DNA of 7,955 nucleotides from contig JBFXEO010000141.1 in assembly GCA_050180015.1 (NCBI GenBank), positions 1 through 7,955 on the forward strand, read 5' to 3'. The first letter of the stretch is position 1. Each line of letters starts with the position of its first letter. Source of the DNA: JBFXEO01 sp050180015. GTDB taxonomy: Bacteria > Bacteroidota > Bacteroidia > Bacteroidales > Tenuifilaceae. Positions 1 through 6,367 of the stretch are shown piece by piece. Under the pieces are notes generated by a model, which saw nothing but the letters and a program-made list of their open reading frames with translations, ran no database searches and was not told the DNA's origin. Made by a program: the position numbers and the translations under genes.

Positions 1-2
1 AC

Positions 3-74
3 ATTTACGGTGCAACCGACTCAAAGACCATCAAGATAATTGTCGATCAACTTGTTGATAATGCAAAGGTTTAA
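3..74 (+). CDS. 3' end of an unrecognised plus-strand gene (partial)
   Basis: Only the last 23 codons and a TAA stop are visible; the gene begins before the window. The peptide ends ...TIKIIVDQLVDNAKV and reads as an amphipathic C-terminal helix. This is the only frame on either strand that stays open across bases 1-74; the other five all contain stops. The stop is followed after 18 bases by a hairpin terminator, as expected for a gene end. The gene converges on the DUF4837 gene, whose stop lies 61 bases away on the other strand. I do not recognise the family from so short a tail and assign no function. Confidence 0.55.
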   Translation: MYGATDSKTIKIIVDQLVDNAKV

Positions 75-92
75 TTGGCTGTTTTTGAAAAA

Positions 93-122
93 AGAAAGGC
101 TGCAAAAATTTGCAGCCTTTCT
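93..122. terminator. Hairpin terminator between convergent genes
   Basis: An almost perfect inverted repeat: AGAAAGGCTGCAAA (93-106) pairs with TTTGCAGCCTTTCT (109-122), 14 complementary positions around AA. The innermost A-T pairs must open to form a real loop. On the minus strand the stem is followed by a run of T (complement of 88-93), so it fits a Rho-independent terminator for the long minus-strand run ending with the DUF4837 gene. On the plus strand the downstream sequence (CTCTACTTATT) is a weaker T-tract, but the hairpin probably also stops the partial plus-strand gene ending at 74. Confidence 0.8.
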
Positions 123-135
123 CTACTTATTACGG

Positions 136-1128
136 TTAGTTAACTTCCAGGGTATAAATTAACGATTCTACCTGCCGCAGGTAGTTGCGCTTGTTGCTTC
201 CCGGTGCATATATGTAAGCCTCTACATTAATAACCATTTGACGCTTCTCGTCAAGAGTCGAAAAGCTGATAAATGGCCCCCCCATGGGATGCTTGTAAAC
301 ATCCCAGAAACCACGCAAAATTCCAAAATATCTATCCTTATACATCATGGCACTAAAGTACGGGGGGAAAACTGTTGAGGTTATCATGTAGGTTCCCTCT
401 GTTGGCCCTTCAATTTGGCGTACAAATTCGTCGCGTTTTTTAAGCAGAAAATCCGCAGAAAACGTATTCTTCTCCGTATAGGGAAAAGAGTAAATAATTA
501 GGCCCTGACTAATTTTAGGCGTTTCGTGCGAAATCCAAACAAAATTATCGGTTTGCTTATTTACCTTATAGCCCATGGGTATTTTCATGCTAATGTTGAA
601 ATTTTTTTGTAGTACCGGAGCAATTCCCTTTCCCTCGTAGCTAGTTGCGTTCTGGATTACCCTGTCGCGTTCTGCCTGTTCAAAAATTGCCACTATTTTG
701 TCCTTTTCCCTGGATATAAAGGGAGCAATGGACTTGTAGCTGGGCCCAACCACATAAAGTACAGCTTGTGGCGATGCCCATACATCGCGCTTTAGTAAAA
801 ACTTTGGCTCAGCATAATCGTTCGAGATTTCGTTGAATATAATGTTCCTATGCGATTTAAAAATATTCGTAAAGGCATCGGGTGGAATGGTTATAAGATC
901 AAATATCGGCTCTGACTGTGGCAGGAAAGGAAACTCCTGCGTCAGAATATCCTTGTATGCAACACCAATGGAATCCGTCCATAATGCCTTGGGCAATACC
1001 AAAACAACTTCTCCGGCATTACCGGTTACATTGGGAAGCAGGGAGCGTTGACCTTTACTCCCCTTTTTGCATGAGCCTAATGATAGAACAACTACAAAAA
1101 TCATCAGGAAACTTAGTGTCTTTTTCAT
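136..1128 (-). CDS. DUF4837 family lipoprotein
   Basis: The 330-residue protein starts with a lipoprotein signal peptide: MKK, a hydrophobic stretch (about residues 5-17) and the lipobox LGSC with the lipidated Cys at residue 20. It should be exported and anchored in the inner or outer membrane. The mature part matches what I remember of DUF4837, a Bacteroidota family: LPNVTGNAGEVVLVL near the start, PFLPQSEP, FKSHRNIIF, KRDVWASPQ, EQAERDRVI, FVWISHET, GGPFISFS and the C-terminal NYLRQVESLIY. Length is normal and I see no frameshift. The family has no established function and no catalytic motif stands out. The start ATG follows an A/T-rich leader without a Shine-Dalgarno sequence. It lies 88 bases downstream of the lytic transglycosylase gene, as last gene of the envelope run, with a terminator 14 bases after its stop. 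A role in envelope or peptidoglycan maintenance is only inferred from these neighbours. Confidence 0.88.
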   Translation of the reverse strand: MKKTLSFLMIFVVVLSLGSCKKGSKGQRSLLPNVTGNAGEVVLVLPKALWTDSIGVAYKDILTQEFPFLPQSEPIFDLITIPPDAFTNIFKSHRNIIFNEISNDYAEPKFLLKRDVWASPQAVLYVVGPSYKSIAPFISREKDKIVAIFEQAERDRVIQNATSYEGKGIAPVLQKNFNISMKIPMGYKVNKQTDNFVWISHETPKISQGLIIYSFPYTEKNTFSADFLLKKRDEFVRQIEGPTEGTYMITSTVFPPYFSAMMYKDRYFGILRGFWDVYKHPMGGPFISFSTLDEKRQMVINVEAYIYAPGSNKRNYLRQVESLIYTLEVN

Positions 1129-1185
1129 GGTTAGGTAAAATTGAATTTTTATCAGTAGTATTAAACCCTTAACGCAAAACCGGAA

Positions 1186-1208
1186 AAAGTATTGCAGTGC
1201 AATTCTTT
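1186..1208 (-). terminator. Weak hairpin between mltD-like and DUF4837 genes
   Basis: On the minus strand, 8 bases after the stop of the lytic transglycosylase gene, AAAG-A-ATTGC pairs with GCAAT-A-CTTT around an ACT loop: nine pairs with one A-A mismatch. The centre is the palindrome ATTGCAGTGCAAT (1191-1203). A run of five T follows or overlaps the stem. It may be a partial terminator that lowers expression of the DUF4837 gene, or an mRNA stabilising hairpin. The stem is short and A/T-rich, so the call is tentative. The rest of the 88-base gap shows no convincing promoter. Confidence 0.35.
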
Positions 1209-1216
1209 AAATGAGA

Positions 1217-2476
1217 TCAGTTTTGAATATTTAAATCTTCGAATCGTGTTTTGTTTGTCCAAATAAGAATATTTTGTCCAACACTCAACGTACTATCTAT
1301 TTTAGGGTTCCAACCCTGAATGTCTTCAACCGTACAGCCGTACATAATGGCAATTTTATGCATGCTTTCTCCGCTTCTAACGGTATGTACAACTTTTAGC
1401 CGTGCTGAACTATCATTCTTATTCCCGTTTGCAAATTTTGGTTTTTCTGTATTGGCATATATTGTTTCCTGATTATGAATGAATGTTACTGTTTTCCTGA
1501 CCGGAAGCCTGAGCGTTTGTGGATCAACATTTTCAGGAATGTAGTCGAGCTTATAGGTTGGGTTCAGGAAGCGAATAATTTCTACGGGGACATCTATGCT
1601 GCTCGATATCGCTAAAAAACTAGCTGGTCGATTGACCAAAACAGTATCGGTTTGGGAGTATGTTATCAGCGGAGTTGCTACCGGTATGTTATGGTTGGCA
1701 TAATTCTGCATGATGTAAGCGGCTGCAATAAAAGCGGGCACGTAGTTTTGGGCCGCTTCGGGCAGGTAATGGTAGAGCTTCCAAAAGTTTAATTCGCCTC
1801 CGCTTCGCTCTATGGCATTGTTAATGGCACCGGGGCCGACATTGTAGGCGGCAATTGCCAGCTGCCAGCTGTTGAATGTACGGAACAGGTATTGTAGATA
1901 CTGGCAGGCCGCTTCTGTAGATTTTATAGGATCCATCCTCTCGTCAACAAAAGAGCTGACGTTTAGGTTAAACATCCGAGCCGTATTAATGTTGAATTGC
2001 CATAATCCAACAGAGCCTGTTTTTGAGACCGCCATTGGGTTAAGTGCCGATTCTACCACGGCAAGGTACTTTAGCTCCAGCGGAAGTTGATACTTATCTA
2101 AGTATTCCTCAAACAGCGGAAAATACATTCGGGCAAGTCCAAGCATTTGCGAAACCTGTTCCTGCCGTTCGGTTGTATATATATCGATATATTTCCTTAC
2201 GTACTGGTTATAGTCAAAATCAACGGGTGATTGTTTGCCAATTAGGGTAACGTAATACTCGTAAACAATATCCTGCTTTGTGATTGATGAGTCTGCTACA
2301 GGGTTGACCTGTTCTTGCGGAGCAAATATTTTCAGGTGCTTCAACCCATCGATCATTTCAACAATAGAGCACCTGTTTTTTTTAAGGTTTACTGCAGGAA
2401 TCCCCGCATTGGTTGATGTTGAATAAAGCAAGAACAGGGCAAAGGATAAAAAGGGTATAATAACTCTCAGCTTCAT
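1217..2476 (-). CDS. mltD: MltD-like membrane-bound lytic murein transglycosylase with SLT and LysM domains
   Basis: This envelope enzyme should cleave the MurNAc-GlcNAc bond of peptidoglycan, leaving 1,6-anhydroMurNAc ends. From the chosen start (419 residues) a signal peptide MKLRVIIPFLSFALFLL ends near TNA-G (residue 24). The SLT (GH23) domain covers about 120-260: catalytic Glu142 in VVESALNP, GLWQF at 157-161, AYNVGPG at 210-216 and NYVP at 244-247. The stretch at about 295-345 resembles a degenerate LysM repeat (SSIDVPVEIIRFLNPTY). A clear LysM domain follows at about 362-407 (HTVRSGESMHKIA, then GWNPKIDSTLSVGQNI), which binds glycan chains. The reading frame also allows an ATG at 2518, adding 14 residues and overlapping tatA by 17 bases. 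I prefer 2476 because it gives a compact signal peptide and leaves a 25-base gap after tatA; the upstream ATG has purine-rich sequence before it and cannot be excluded. Not obviously a lipoprotein, unlike E. coli MltD. Confidence 0.92.
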   Translation of the reverse strand: MKLRVIIPFLSFALFLLYSTSTNAGIPAVNLKKNRCSIVEMIDGLKHLKIFAPQEQVNPVADSSITKQDIVYEYYVTLIGKQSPVDFDYNQYVRKYIDIYTTERQEQVSQMLGLARMYFPLFEEYLDKYQLPLELKYLAVVESALNPMAVSKTGSVGLWQFNINTARMFNLNVSSFVDERMDPIKSTEAACQYLQYLFRTFNSWQLAIAAYNVGPGAINNAIERSGGELNFWKLYHYLPEAAQNYVPAFIAAAYIMQNYANHNIPVATPLITYSQTDTVLVNRPASFLAISSSIDVPVEIIRFLNPTYKLDYIPENVDPQTLRLPVRKTVTFIHNQETIYANTEKPKFANGNKNDSSARLKVVHTVRSGESMHKIAIMYGCTVEDIQGWNPKIDSTLSVGQNILIWTNKTRFEDLNIQN

Positions 2477-2501
2477 TGTACCAAGCAGCTCCGATACGGG
2501 T

Positions 2502-2690
2502 TCAGTCCTTTTTTTCATCCTTATCCCCTTCTTCGCCCTCGTGCATACCCTTTTTGAACTCGCCTATACCTTTACCCAATCCGCGCATGAGCTCCGGTAT
2601 CTTTTTCCCGCCAAAAAGGATTAGGATTGCCAGCACAATTATCACAACCTGCCATCCTCCAATATATCCTGCCATTACGAATGTATTCAT
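2502..2690 (-). CDS. tatA: Twin-arginine translocase subunit TatA/TatE
   Basis: A 62-residue protein with TatA architecture: a short periplasmic start, one transmembrane helix (about 13-28, VVIIVLAILILF), the hinge and amphipathic helix signature FGGKKIPELMRGLGKGIGEFKKG (residues 26-48; GG at the hinge, Pro32-Glu33, Phe45), and a charged Glu/Lys/Asp tail. TatA oligomers form the pore that carries folded twin-arginine precursors across the inner membrane together with TatC, which is not in this window. The frame extends upstream to a TTG at 2720, but the ATG at 2690 gives the normal N-terminus and leaves 31 bases after the rseP stop. It is co-directional with rseP upstream and the lytic transglycosylase downstream, so it is probably translated from the same mRNA. 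The family assignment is strong. TatA versus TatB/TatE is judged from the short length and the FGGKKIPEL motif. Confidence 0.93.
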   Translation of the reverse strand: MNTFVMAGYIGGWQVVIIVLAILILFGGKKIPELMRGLGKGIGEFKKGMHEGEEGDKDEKKD

Positions 2691-2721
2691 AAGTATATGG
2701 GTATTTAGTGGTAAACACAAG

Positions 2722-4041
2722 CTACTTAAATAATTTTATTACATCATTGGCATTTGCGTACAGTAAAAGGGCGAATAAAATTATCATCCCAAAAATTTGG
2801 GCGTACTCCAAAAATTTATCGCCAGGCTTACGGCCTGTTATTATTTCGTAGAAAAGGAAAAGCACATGGCCACCATCAAGTGCGGGAATTGGCAGTATAT
2901 TCATTACCGCCAGGATAATGGAAAGAAACGCTGTTAAACTCCAGAACGATTGCCAATCCCATGTGGAGGGGAAAATTTTACCCATAGTTATGAAGCCACC
3001 AAGCGACTCGTAAGCCTTGGTCTCTGGGTTAAATACCAACTTAAGCTGTTTGAGGTAACTCTTGACAATGCTTACCCCCCGCTTAATTCCCGCGGGAAAG
3101 GACTGCAAAAAGTTATATTCCTTCCTGTTGATCTCATAAAATTTTTTCAGATCGGTAACCGGAACAACGCCAATTATTCCCGTTTTAGGGACATCAACCT
3201 GAAGGGTAATGGGCACGGTGTCGCGCAGAACCGTTATGGATACGGTTTTACCCTTATTCTGCTGCATAGCCTCTTTAAACTCATCGAAAAACTGCTTAGG
3301 TTCATCGTTGATAGCCAATAACTTGTCCTCCTTTTTCAACCCAGACTTTTCTGCAACATCATCGGCCCTTAACTCATCTACAACAAAAGGGAACCGGGGC
3401 AAAAATATCATCGGGCTTTTCACAAGCTTTGGTACTTCCGCTTCGGGTACGGTAATTTTTACAGTATCATTGCCTCGCAGTACAACAACCTCCCGATTTT
3501 CGTTGAGTAAAATATCGTGGGCAATCTGCTGAAAATTTTCTATCTCCCGCCCGCTTACCGTAAGAATTTTATCGCCATTTCTAAAACCCAGCTCCTGCGC
3601 CAGCGAATCGCAGGCAACCCCGTATTTCAGGTTCCGGGTGGCCAAATATTCCTCGCCCCAGGTATATAGAATTGCACTGTAGATAACAAGGGCCAGAATA
3701 AAATTTACCAGAACTCCGCCAATCATTATAAATAAGCGCTGCCACGCTGGTTTCGACCTGAATTCGTAGGGTTGGGGAGGTTGCTTCAGCTGTTCCTTGT
3801 CCATCGATTCATCTATCATCCCCGATATTTTAACGTAGCCTCCCAGCGGTAACCAGCCTAAACCGTACTCCGTGTCCCCCCGTTTAAGCTTGAATAAGGA
3901 GAACCATGGGTTGAAAAAAAGGTAAAACTTCTCGACCCGGGCACCAAAAAGTTTTGCAAATAAAAAATGCCCCGTTTCGTGAAGTATTACGAGGATTGAA
4001 AGGCTTAATAGCAGCTGTCCGGTTTTAACTAAAATTTCCAT
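2722..4041 (-). CDS. rseP: RIP (site-2) intramembrane zinc metalloprotease RseP
   Basis: The 439-residue inner-membrane protease belongs to the M50/site-2 protease family. The zinc-binding HExxH motif is HETGH at residues 21-25 in the first transmembrane helix, and the third ligand is in the LDGG motif (Asp389, within MNILPIPALDGGH). GGYVKISGM near residue 67 is the usual cytosolic loop. Two PDZ-like domains lie in the periplasmic part, about 130-200 (ELGFRNGDKILTVSG) and 215-290 (KSGLKKEDKLLAIND). Further membrane helices are at about 100-125, 370-400 and 410-432. Length and motif order are normal, so it should be active. In other bacteria RseP cleaves anti-sigma factors in envelope stress and leftover signal peptides; the substrate in this organism is unknown and no anti-sigma gene is visible. 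The ATG lies 6 bases after the dxr stop, behind an A-rich leader, which fits operon expression with dxr. Confidence 0.96.
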   Translation of the reverse strand: MEILVKTGQLLLSLSILVILHETGHFLFAKLFGARVEKFYLFFNPWFSLFKLKRGDTEYGLGWLPLGGYVKISGMIDESMDKEQLKQPPQPYEFRSKPAWQRLFIMIGGVLVNFILALVIYSAILYTWGEEYLATRNLKYGVACDSLAQELGFRNGDKILTVSGREIENFQQIAHDILLNENREVVVLRGNDTVKITVPEAEVPKLVKSPMIFLPRFPFVVDELRADDVAEKSGLKKEDKLLAINDEPKQFFDEFKEAMQQNKGKTVSITVLRDTVPITLQVDVPKTGIIGVVPVTDLKKFYEINRKEYNFLQSFPAGIKRGVSIVKSYLKQLKLVFNPETKAYESLGGFITMGKIFPSTWDWQSFWSLTAFLSIILAVMNILPIPALDGGHVLFLFYEIITGRKPGDKFLEYAQIFGMIILFALLLYANANDVIKLFK

Positions 4042-4046
4042 CCTTT

Positions 4047-5201
4047 TTATTTATGAGATATTATTTCTACAGTTTTTATTCTTGCTTCGCTATCGGTTTG
4101 TTCGTAGTCCTCAAGGCTTGGCGTTTGGATAAAGGGCAGTTTACTTAAAACCGCCGCAATTACCTCGGGCATTTCGGTAAACCCAATGTCGTTCTGAAGG
4201 AATGATGCCACGGCGATTTCGTTGGCAGCATTCAAAATACAGGGAAAATTTCCCCCCTTTAACAGGGCCTCACGGGCAAGTGCCAGGTTGGGGAATTTTT
4301 GAATATCGGGCTGCTCAAAAGTCAGCTGCGAAAGGGTTGCAAAATTCAACCGGGGAAATTCAGACTTTGCCCGGTAAGGATAGGTAAGGGCGTACTGAAT
4401 GGGAACCCGCATATCGGGAACCCCCATCTGCGCCTTTACGGAACCATCCTCAAACTGAACCATTGAATGTATAATGGACTGTGGATGAATTACCACCTCA
4501 ATTTGCTCCGGTTTCAGGCCAAAAAGCCAGCTGGCCTCAATTACCTCGAGTCCCTTATTCATAAGCGAGGCAGAATCGATGGTAATTTTATTCCCCATAC
4601 ACCAGTTAGGGTGATTAAGTGCCTCCGTTGGCGTTACCCGGGTAAGCTGCTCTTTTGTATAATTCCTGAAAGGTCCTCCCGAGCCAGTAAGTATCACTTT
4701 TTCAACGGGGCTATGCTCTCCCGCAAGGCATTGAAATATTGCAGAGTGCTCAGAATCAACCGGAAGTACGGGGGCTTTATGTTCCATTGCCAACCTGGTA
4801 ATTAACTCACCCGCAACAACCATGGTTTCCTTGTTTGCCAGAGCAATGGTTTTTCCCGATTTTATTGCTGCTATGGTAGGTTCAAGGCCTGCAAATCCAA
4901 CCAATGCCGTAAGAACGATGTCGATATTTGTGGATTTTACGGCATCAACAATCGATTCCCTTCCAGTAAAAACTTTAATATCGCTGCTGGAGAGGGCATC
5001 TTTTACCGCTGGATAATTTTTTTTATTCCCAATAACTACGGCATTAGGGTTAAACTTGAGTGCCTGGTACACCAGCAACTCCCAGTTGTTCTGGGCCGTT
5101 AGCAACTCAACCCTATACAAGTTTGGATGAGAATCTACTACTTGTAAAGTTTGAGTTCCTATTGACCCTGTTGATCCCAGAATTGCAATGTTTTTCATCA
5201 T
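4047..5201 (-). CDS. dxr: 1-deoxy-D-xylulose 5-phosphate reductoisomerase
   Basis: Cytosolic enzyme of the non-mevalonate (MEP) isoprenoid pathway: it rearranges and reduces 1-deoxy-D-xylulose 5-phosphate to 2-C-methyl-D-erythritol 4-phosphate with NADPH. The N-terminal Rossmann motif is GSTGSIG (residues 9-15). LANKE (121-125) contacts cofactor and substrate. Metal ligands are in VDSEHS (Asp149, Glu151) and NKGLE (Glu219, with Asn215 and Lys216 binding substrate). HPNW (197-200), VIHPQSIIHSMVQF (237-250) and the C-terminal LNAANEIA are also typical. At 384 residues it has normal length. The frame runs on to an ATG at 5306, but the extra 35 residues lie inside the M23 gene and precede the conserved start, so I chose the ATG-ATG pair at 5201/5198. 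That is 7 bases after the M23 stop, and the rseP ATG follows 5 bases after the dxr stop. The product feeds undecaprenyl and quinone synthesis. Confidence 0.97.
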   Translation of the reverse strand: MMKNIAILGSTGSIGTQTLQVVDSHPNLYRVELLTAQNNWELLVYQALKFNPNAVVIGNKKNYPAVKDALSSSDIKVFTGRESIVDAVKSTNIDIVLTALVGFAGLEPTIAAIKSGKTIALANKETMVVAGELITRLAMEHKAPVLPVDSEHSAIFQCLAGEHSPVEKVILTGSGGPFRNYTKEQLTRVTPTEALNHPNWCMGNKITIDSASLMNKGLEVIEASWLFGLKPEQIEVVIHPQSIIHSMVQFEDGSVKAQMGVPDMRVPIQYALTYPYRAKSEFPRLNFATLSQLTFEQPDIQKFPNLALAREALLKGGNFPCILNAANEIAVASFLQNDIGFTEMPEVIAAVLSKLPFIQTPSLEDYEQTDSEARIKTVEIISHK

Positions 5202-5208
5202 TGAATGG

Positions 5209-6069
5209 CTAAAAGTGAATAAACTTGGTAGGATCAACAGAATTACCATTTTGCCACAGCTCAAAATGAAGATGTGGGCCCGTAGTAAGTTCCCCGGAAT
5301 TACCAATAATTGCTATTGCCTCTCCAGCCTTAACCCTATCGCCCTGGTGCTTGAGCAGCTTGCTGTTATGCTTGTAAACCGATATAAAGTTATTTTCATG
5401 CTGGATGCTAAGCGTATAGCCAGTCTCCAATGTCCAGCCAGACAAAACGATAGTTCCATTTGCTACAGCAAGCACCACCTCGTTTGGCGCAGCCACCAAA
5501 TCAATGCCGTAATGATTTTGTGGCGGGTCGTAGTGATTTGTTACAACGCCTTTCACGGGAGGAATAAAATATATGGTATTTGATTTATTTTCCTGGCTGT
5601 AATTAAACGAAAGGTTATACATCTCGTCGGCCTCTATTTGCTGGCGAAGTAGCGAATCTTCTTCGGATTTCGTAAATTCAATTGACTTATACCGTTTGGA
5701 TGTATCCTGTTTGCTATCAATGCTTTGCGGTTCTCCGCCGTTAAGTATCACGTTGATATTAGAGTAATAATTTTTCCATTGATTTAGAACATTTTCCAAG
5801 GAATCAACTTTGAGGGCATTCTGAACATATCCCTTTCGGGTTTTCCCATCGGGGTACCCCGGGATAAATTCCCTGATTGGAGTAAACGCAATAAGCACCG
5901 TAACCCCCACTATTAGTGCAATTGCAAAACCTCCAAAAAAGATTAAAACGTTCATCCTCGAAAGGCGTAGCTGCCAAACCTCCTCAAAGGTTTGATCGTT
6001 ATATATGCTAAGCCTATACTTGCTCCAAAGATTACGGAATATCCGGACTTTTTTCTTTTTATCGGCCAC
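5209..6069 (-). CDS. Membrane-anchored M23 (LytM-type) peptidoglycan endopeptidase
   Basis: A 286-residue protein. Residues 1-38 are basic and cytosolic (KKKKVRIFRNLWSKYRLSIYND), followed by a transmembrane segment at about 41-63, a linker of about 100 residues that may form a coiled coil (around 80-160), and a C-terminal M23 peptidase domain (about 165-286). The zinc site is intact: His186 and Asp190 in HYGID, His268 in HLH (266-268), plus His234 in YKHNS. It should therefore cut peptide cross-links of peptidoglycan in the periplasm and is not a degenerate LytM activator. The start is GTG at 6069: an in-frame stop lies three codons upstream, and the next ATG would remove the N-terminal region that I recall as conserved in Bacteroidales homologues. 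It is the first gene of the M23-dxr-rseP-tatA-mltD run, with a promoter motif about 25 bases upstream. The family is sure; the exact substrate bond is not known. Confidence 0.93.
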   Translation of the reverse strand: MADKKKKVRIFRNLWSKYRLSIYNDQTFEEVWQLRLSRMNVLIFFGGFAIALIVGVTVLIAFTPIREFIPGYPDGKTRKGYVQNALKVDSLENVLNQWKNYYSNINVILNGGEPQSIDSKQDTSKRYKSIEFTKSEEDSLLRQQIEADEMYNLSFNYSQENKSNTIYFIPPVKGVVTNHYDPPQNHYGIDLVAAPNEVVLAVANGTIVLSGWTLETGYTLSIQHENNFISVYKHNSKLLKHQGDRVKAGEAIAIIGNSGELTTGPHLHFELWQNGNSVDPTKFIHF

Positions 6070-6092
6070 AGGAACTTATTTTGAGTCAGCCA

Positions 6093-6123
6093 CAAATATA
6101 GTGAATTATAAAAAGGTTTTTAA
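6093..6123 (-). promoter_or_regulatory. Putative Bacteroidota promoter for the M23-dxr-rseP operon
   Basis: On the minus strand the octamer TATATTTG (complement of 6093-6100) matches the Bacteroidota -7 consensus TAnnTTTG exactly. About 19 bases upstream lies CTTTAA (around 6119-6125), a weak match to the -33 TTTG box. Transcription would start near 6086, giving a very short leader to the GTG at 6069. The position just upstream of the first gene supports it; the poor -33 box lowers confidence. Confidence 0.5.
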
Positions 6124-6186
6124 AGAATCTGTTTTTGATTCTCTTTACGGCAAATCATTGATATTTTTGGGAAAAGTGATAATAAA

Positions 6187-6218
6187 TTTTGGATTAATGC
6201 AATTGTGTATTATATTTG
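6187..6218 (+). promoter_or_regulatory. Promoter of the initiator tRNA gene
   Basis: TTTTG (6187-6191) and TATATTTG (6211-6218) are separated by 19 bases, which matches the Bacteroidota sigma-ABfr promoter (-33 TTTG, -7 TAnnTTTG). Predicted transcription start is near 6225, about 35 bases before the mature tRNA. It points away from the M23 operon promoter, so 6070-6260 is a divergent promoter region. I see no other gene in that stretch. Confidence 0.7.
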
Positions 6219-6260
6219 CACCCGCAAAACGGATAGCAAGTATCACAAATTATGCTGGAT

Positions 6261-6333
<73 letters not shown>

Positions 6334-6339
6334 CAAAAG

Positions 6340-6363
6340 AAAAGCCCCATGGCTGGGGCTTTT
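6340..6363. terminator. Strong bidirectional terminator between tRNA-fMet and lpxA
   Basis: AAAAGCCCC (6340-6348) pairs with GGGGCTTTT (6355-6363) around ATGGCT: nine pairs, five of them G-C. On the plus strand it ends in a T run (6360-6364) right after the tRNA. On the minus strand the stem is followed by TTTTCTTTTG, so it also ends lpxA, whose stop is 5 bases beyond the stem. One hairpin therefore serves both convergent units. Confidence 0.9.
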
Positions 6364-6367
6364 TGCT

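Noticed and set aside
2179..2192. 14-base palindrome ATATATCGATATAT
   Set aside because: It lies inside the lytic transglycosylase coding sequence, encoding an Ile/Asp/Tyr run; low-complexity codons explain it and there is no second copy.
2691..2720. TTG start giving a 72-residue TatA
   Set aside because: The ATG at 2690 gives the usual short TatA N-terminus; the extra ten residues are not TatA-like and the TTG almost abuts the rseP stop.
2950..3532. Plus-strand open frames of 107-123 codons inside rseP
   Set aside because: They lie opposite a gene with full RseP motifs, show no recognisable domain, and have compositions expected of antisense shadows.
5202..5306. N-terminal extension of dxr by 35 residues to the ATG at 5306
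   Set aside because: The added sequence overlaps the end of the M23 gene and precedes the conserved MKNIAILGSTGSIG start; the family does not have it.
5188..5583. Plus-strand 131-codon frame across the M23/dxr junction
   Set aside because: Antisense to the M23 domain with intact catalytic motifs; no family resemblance.
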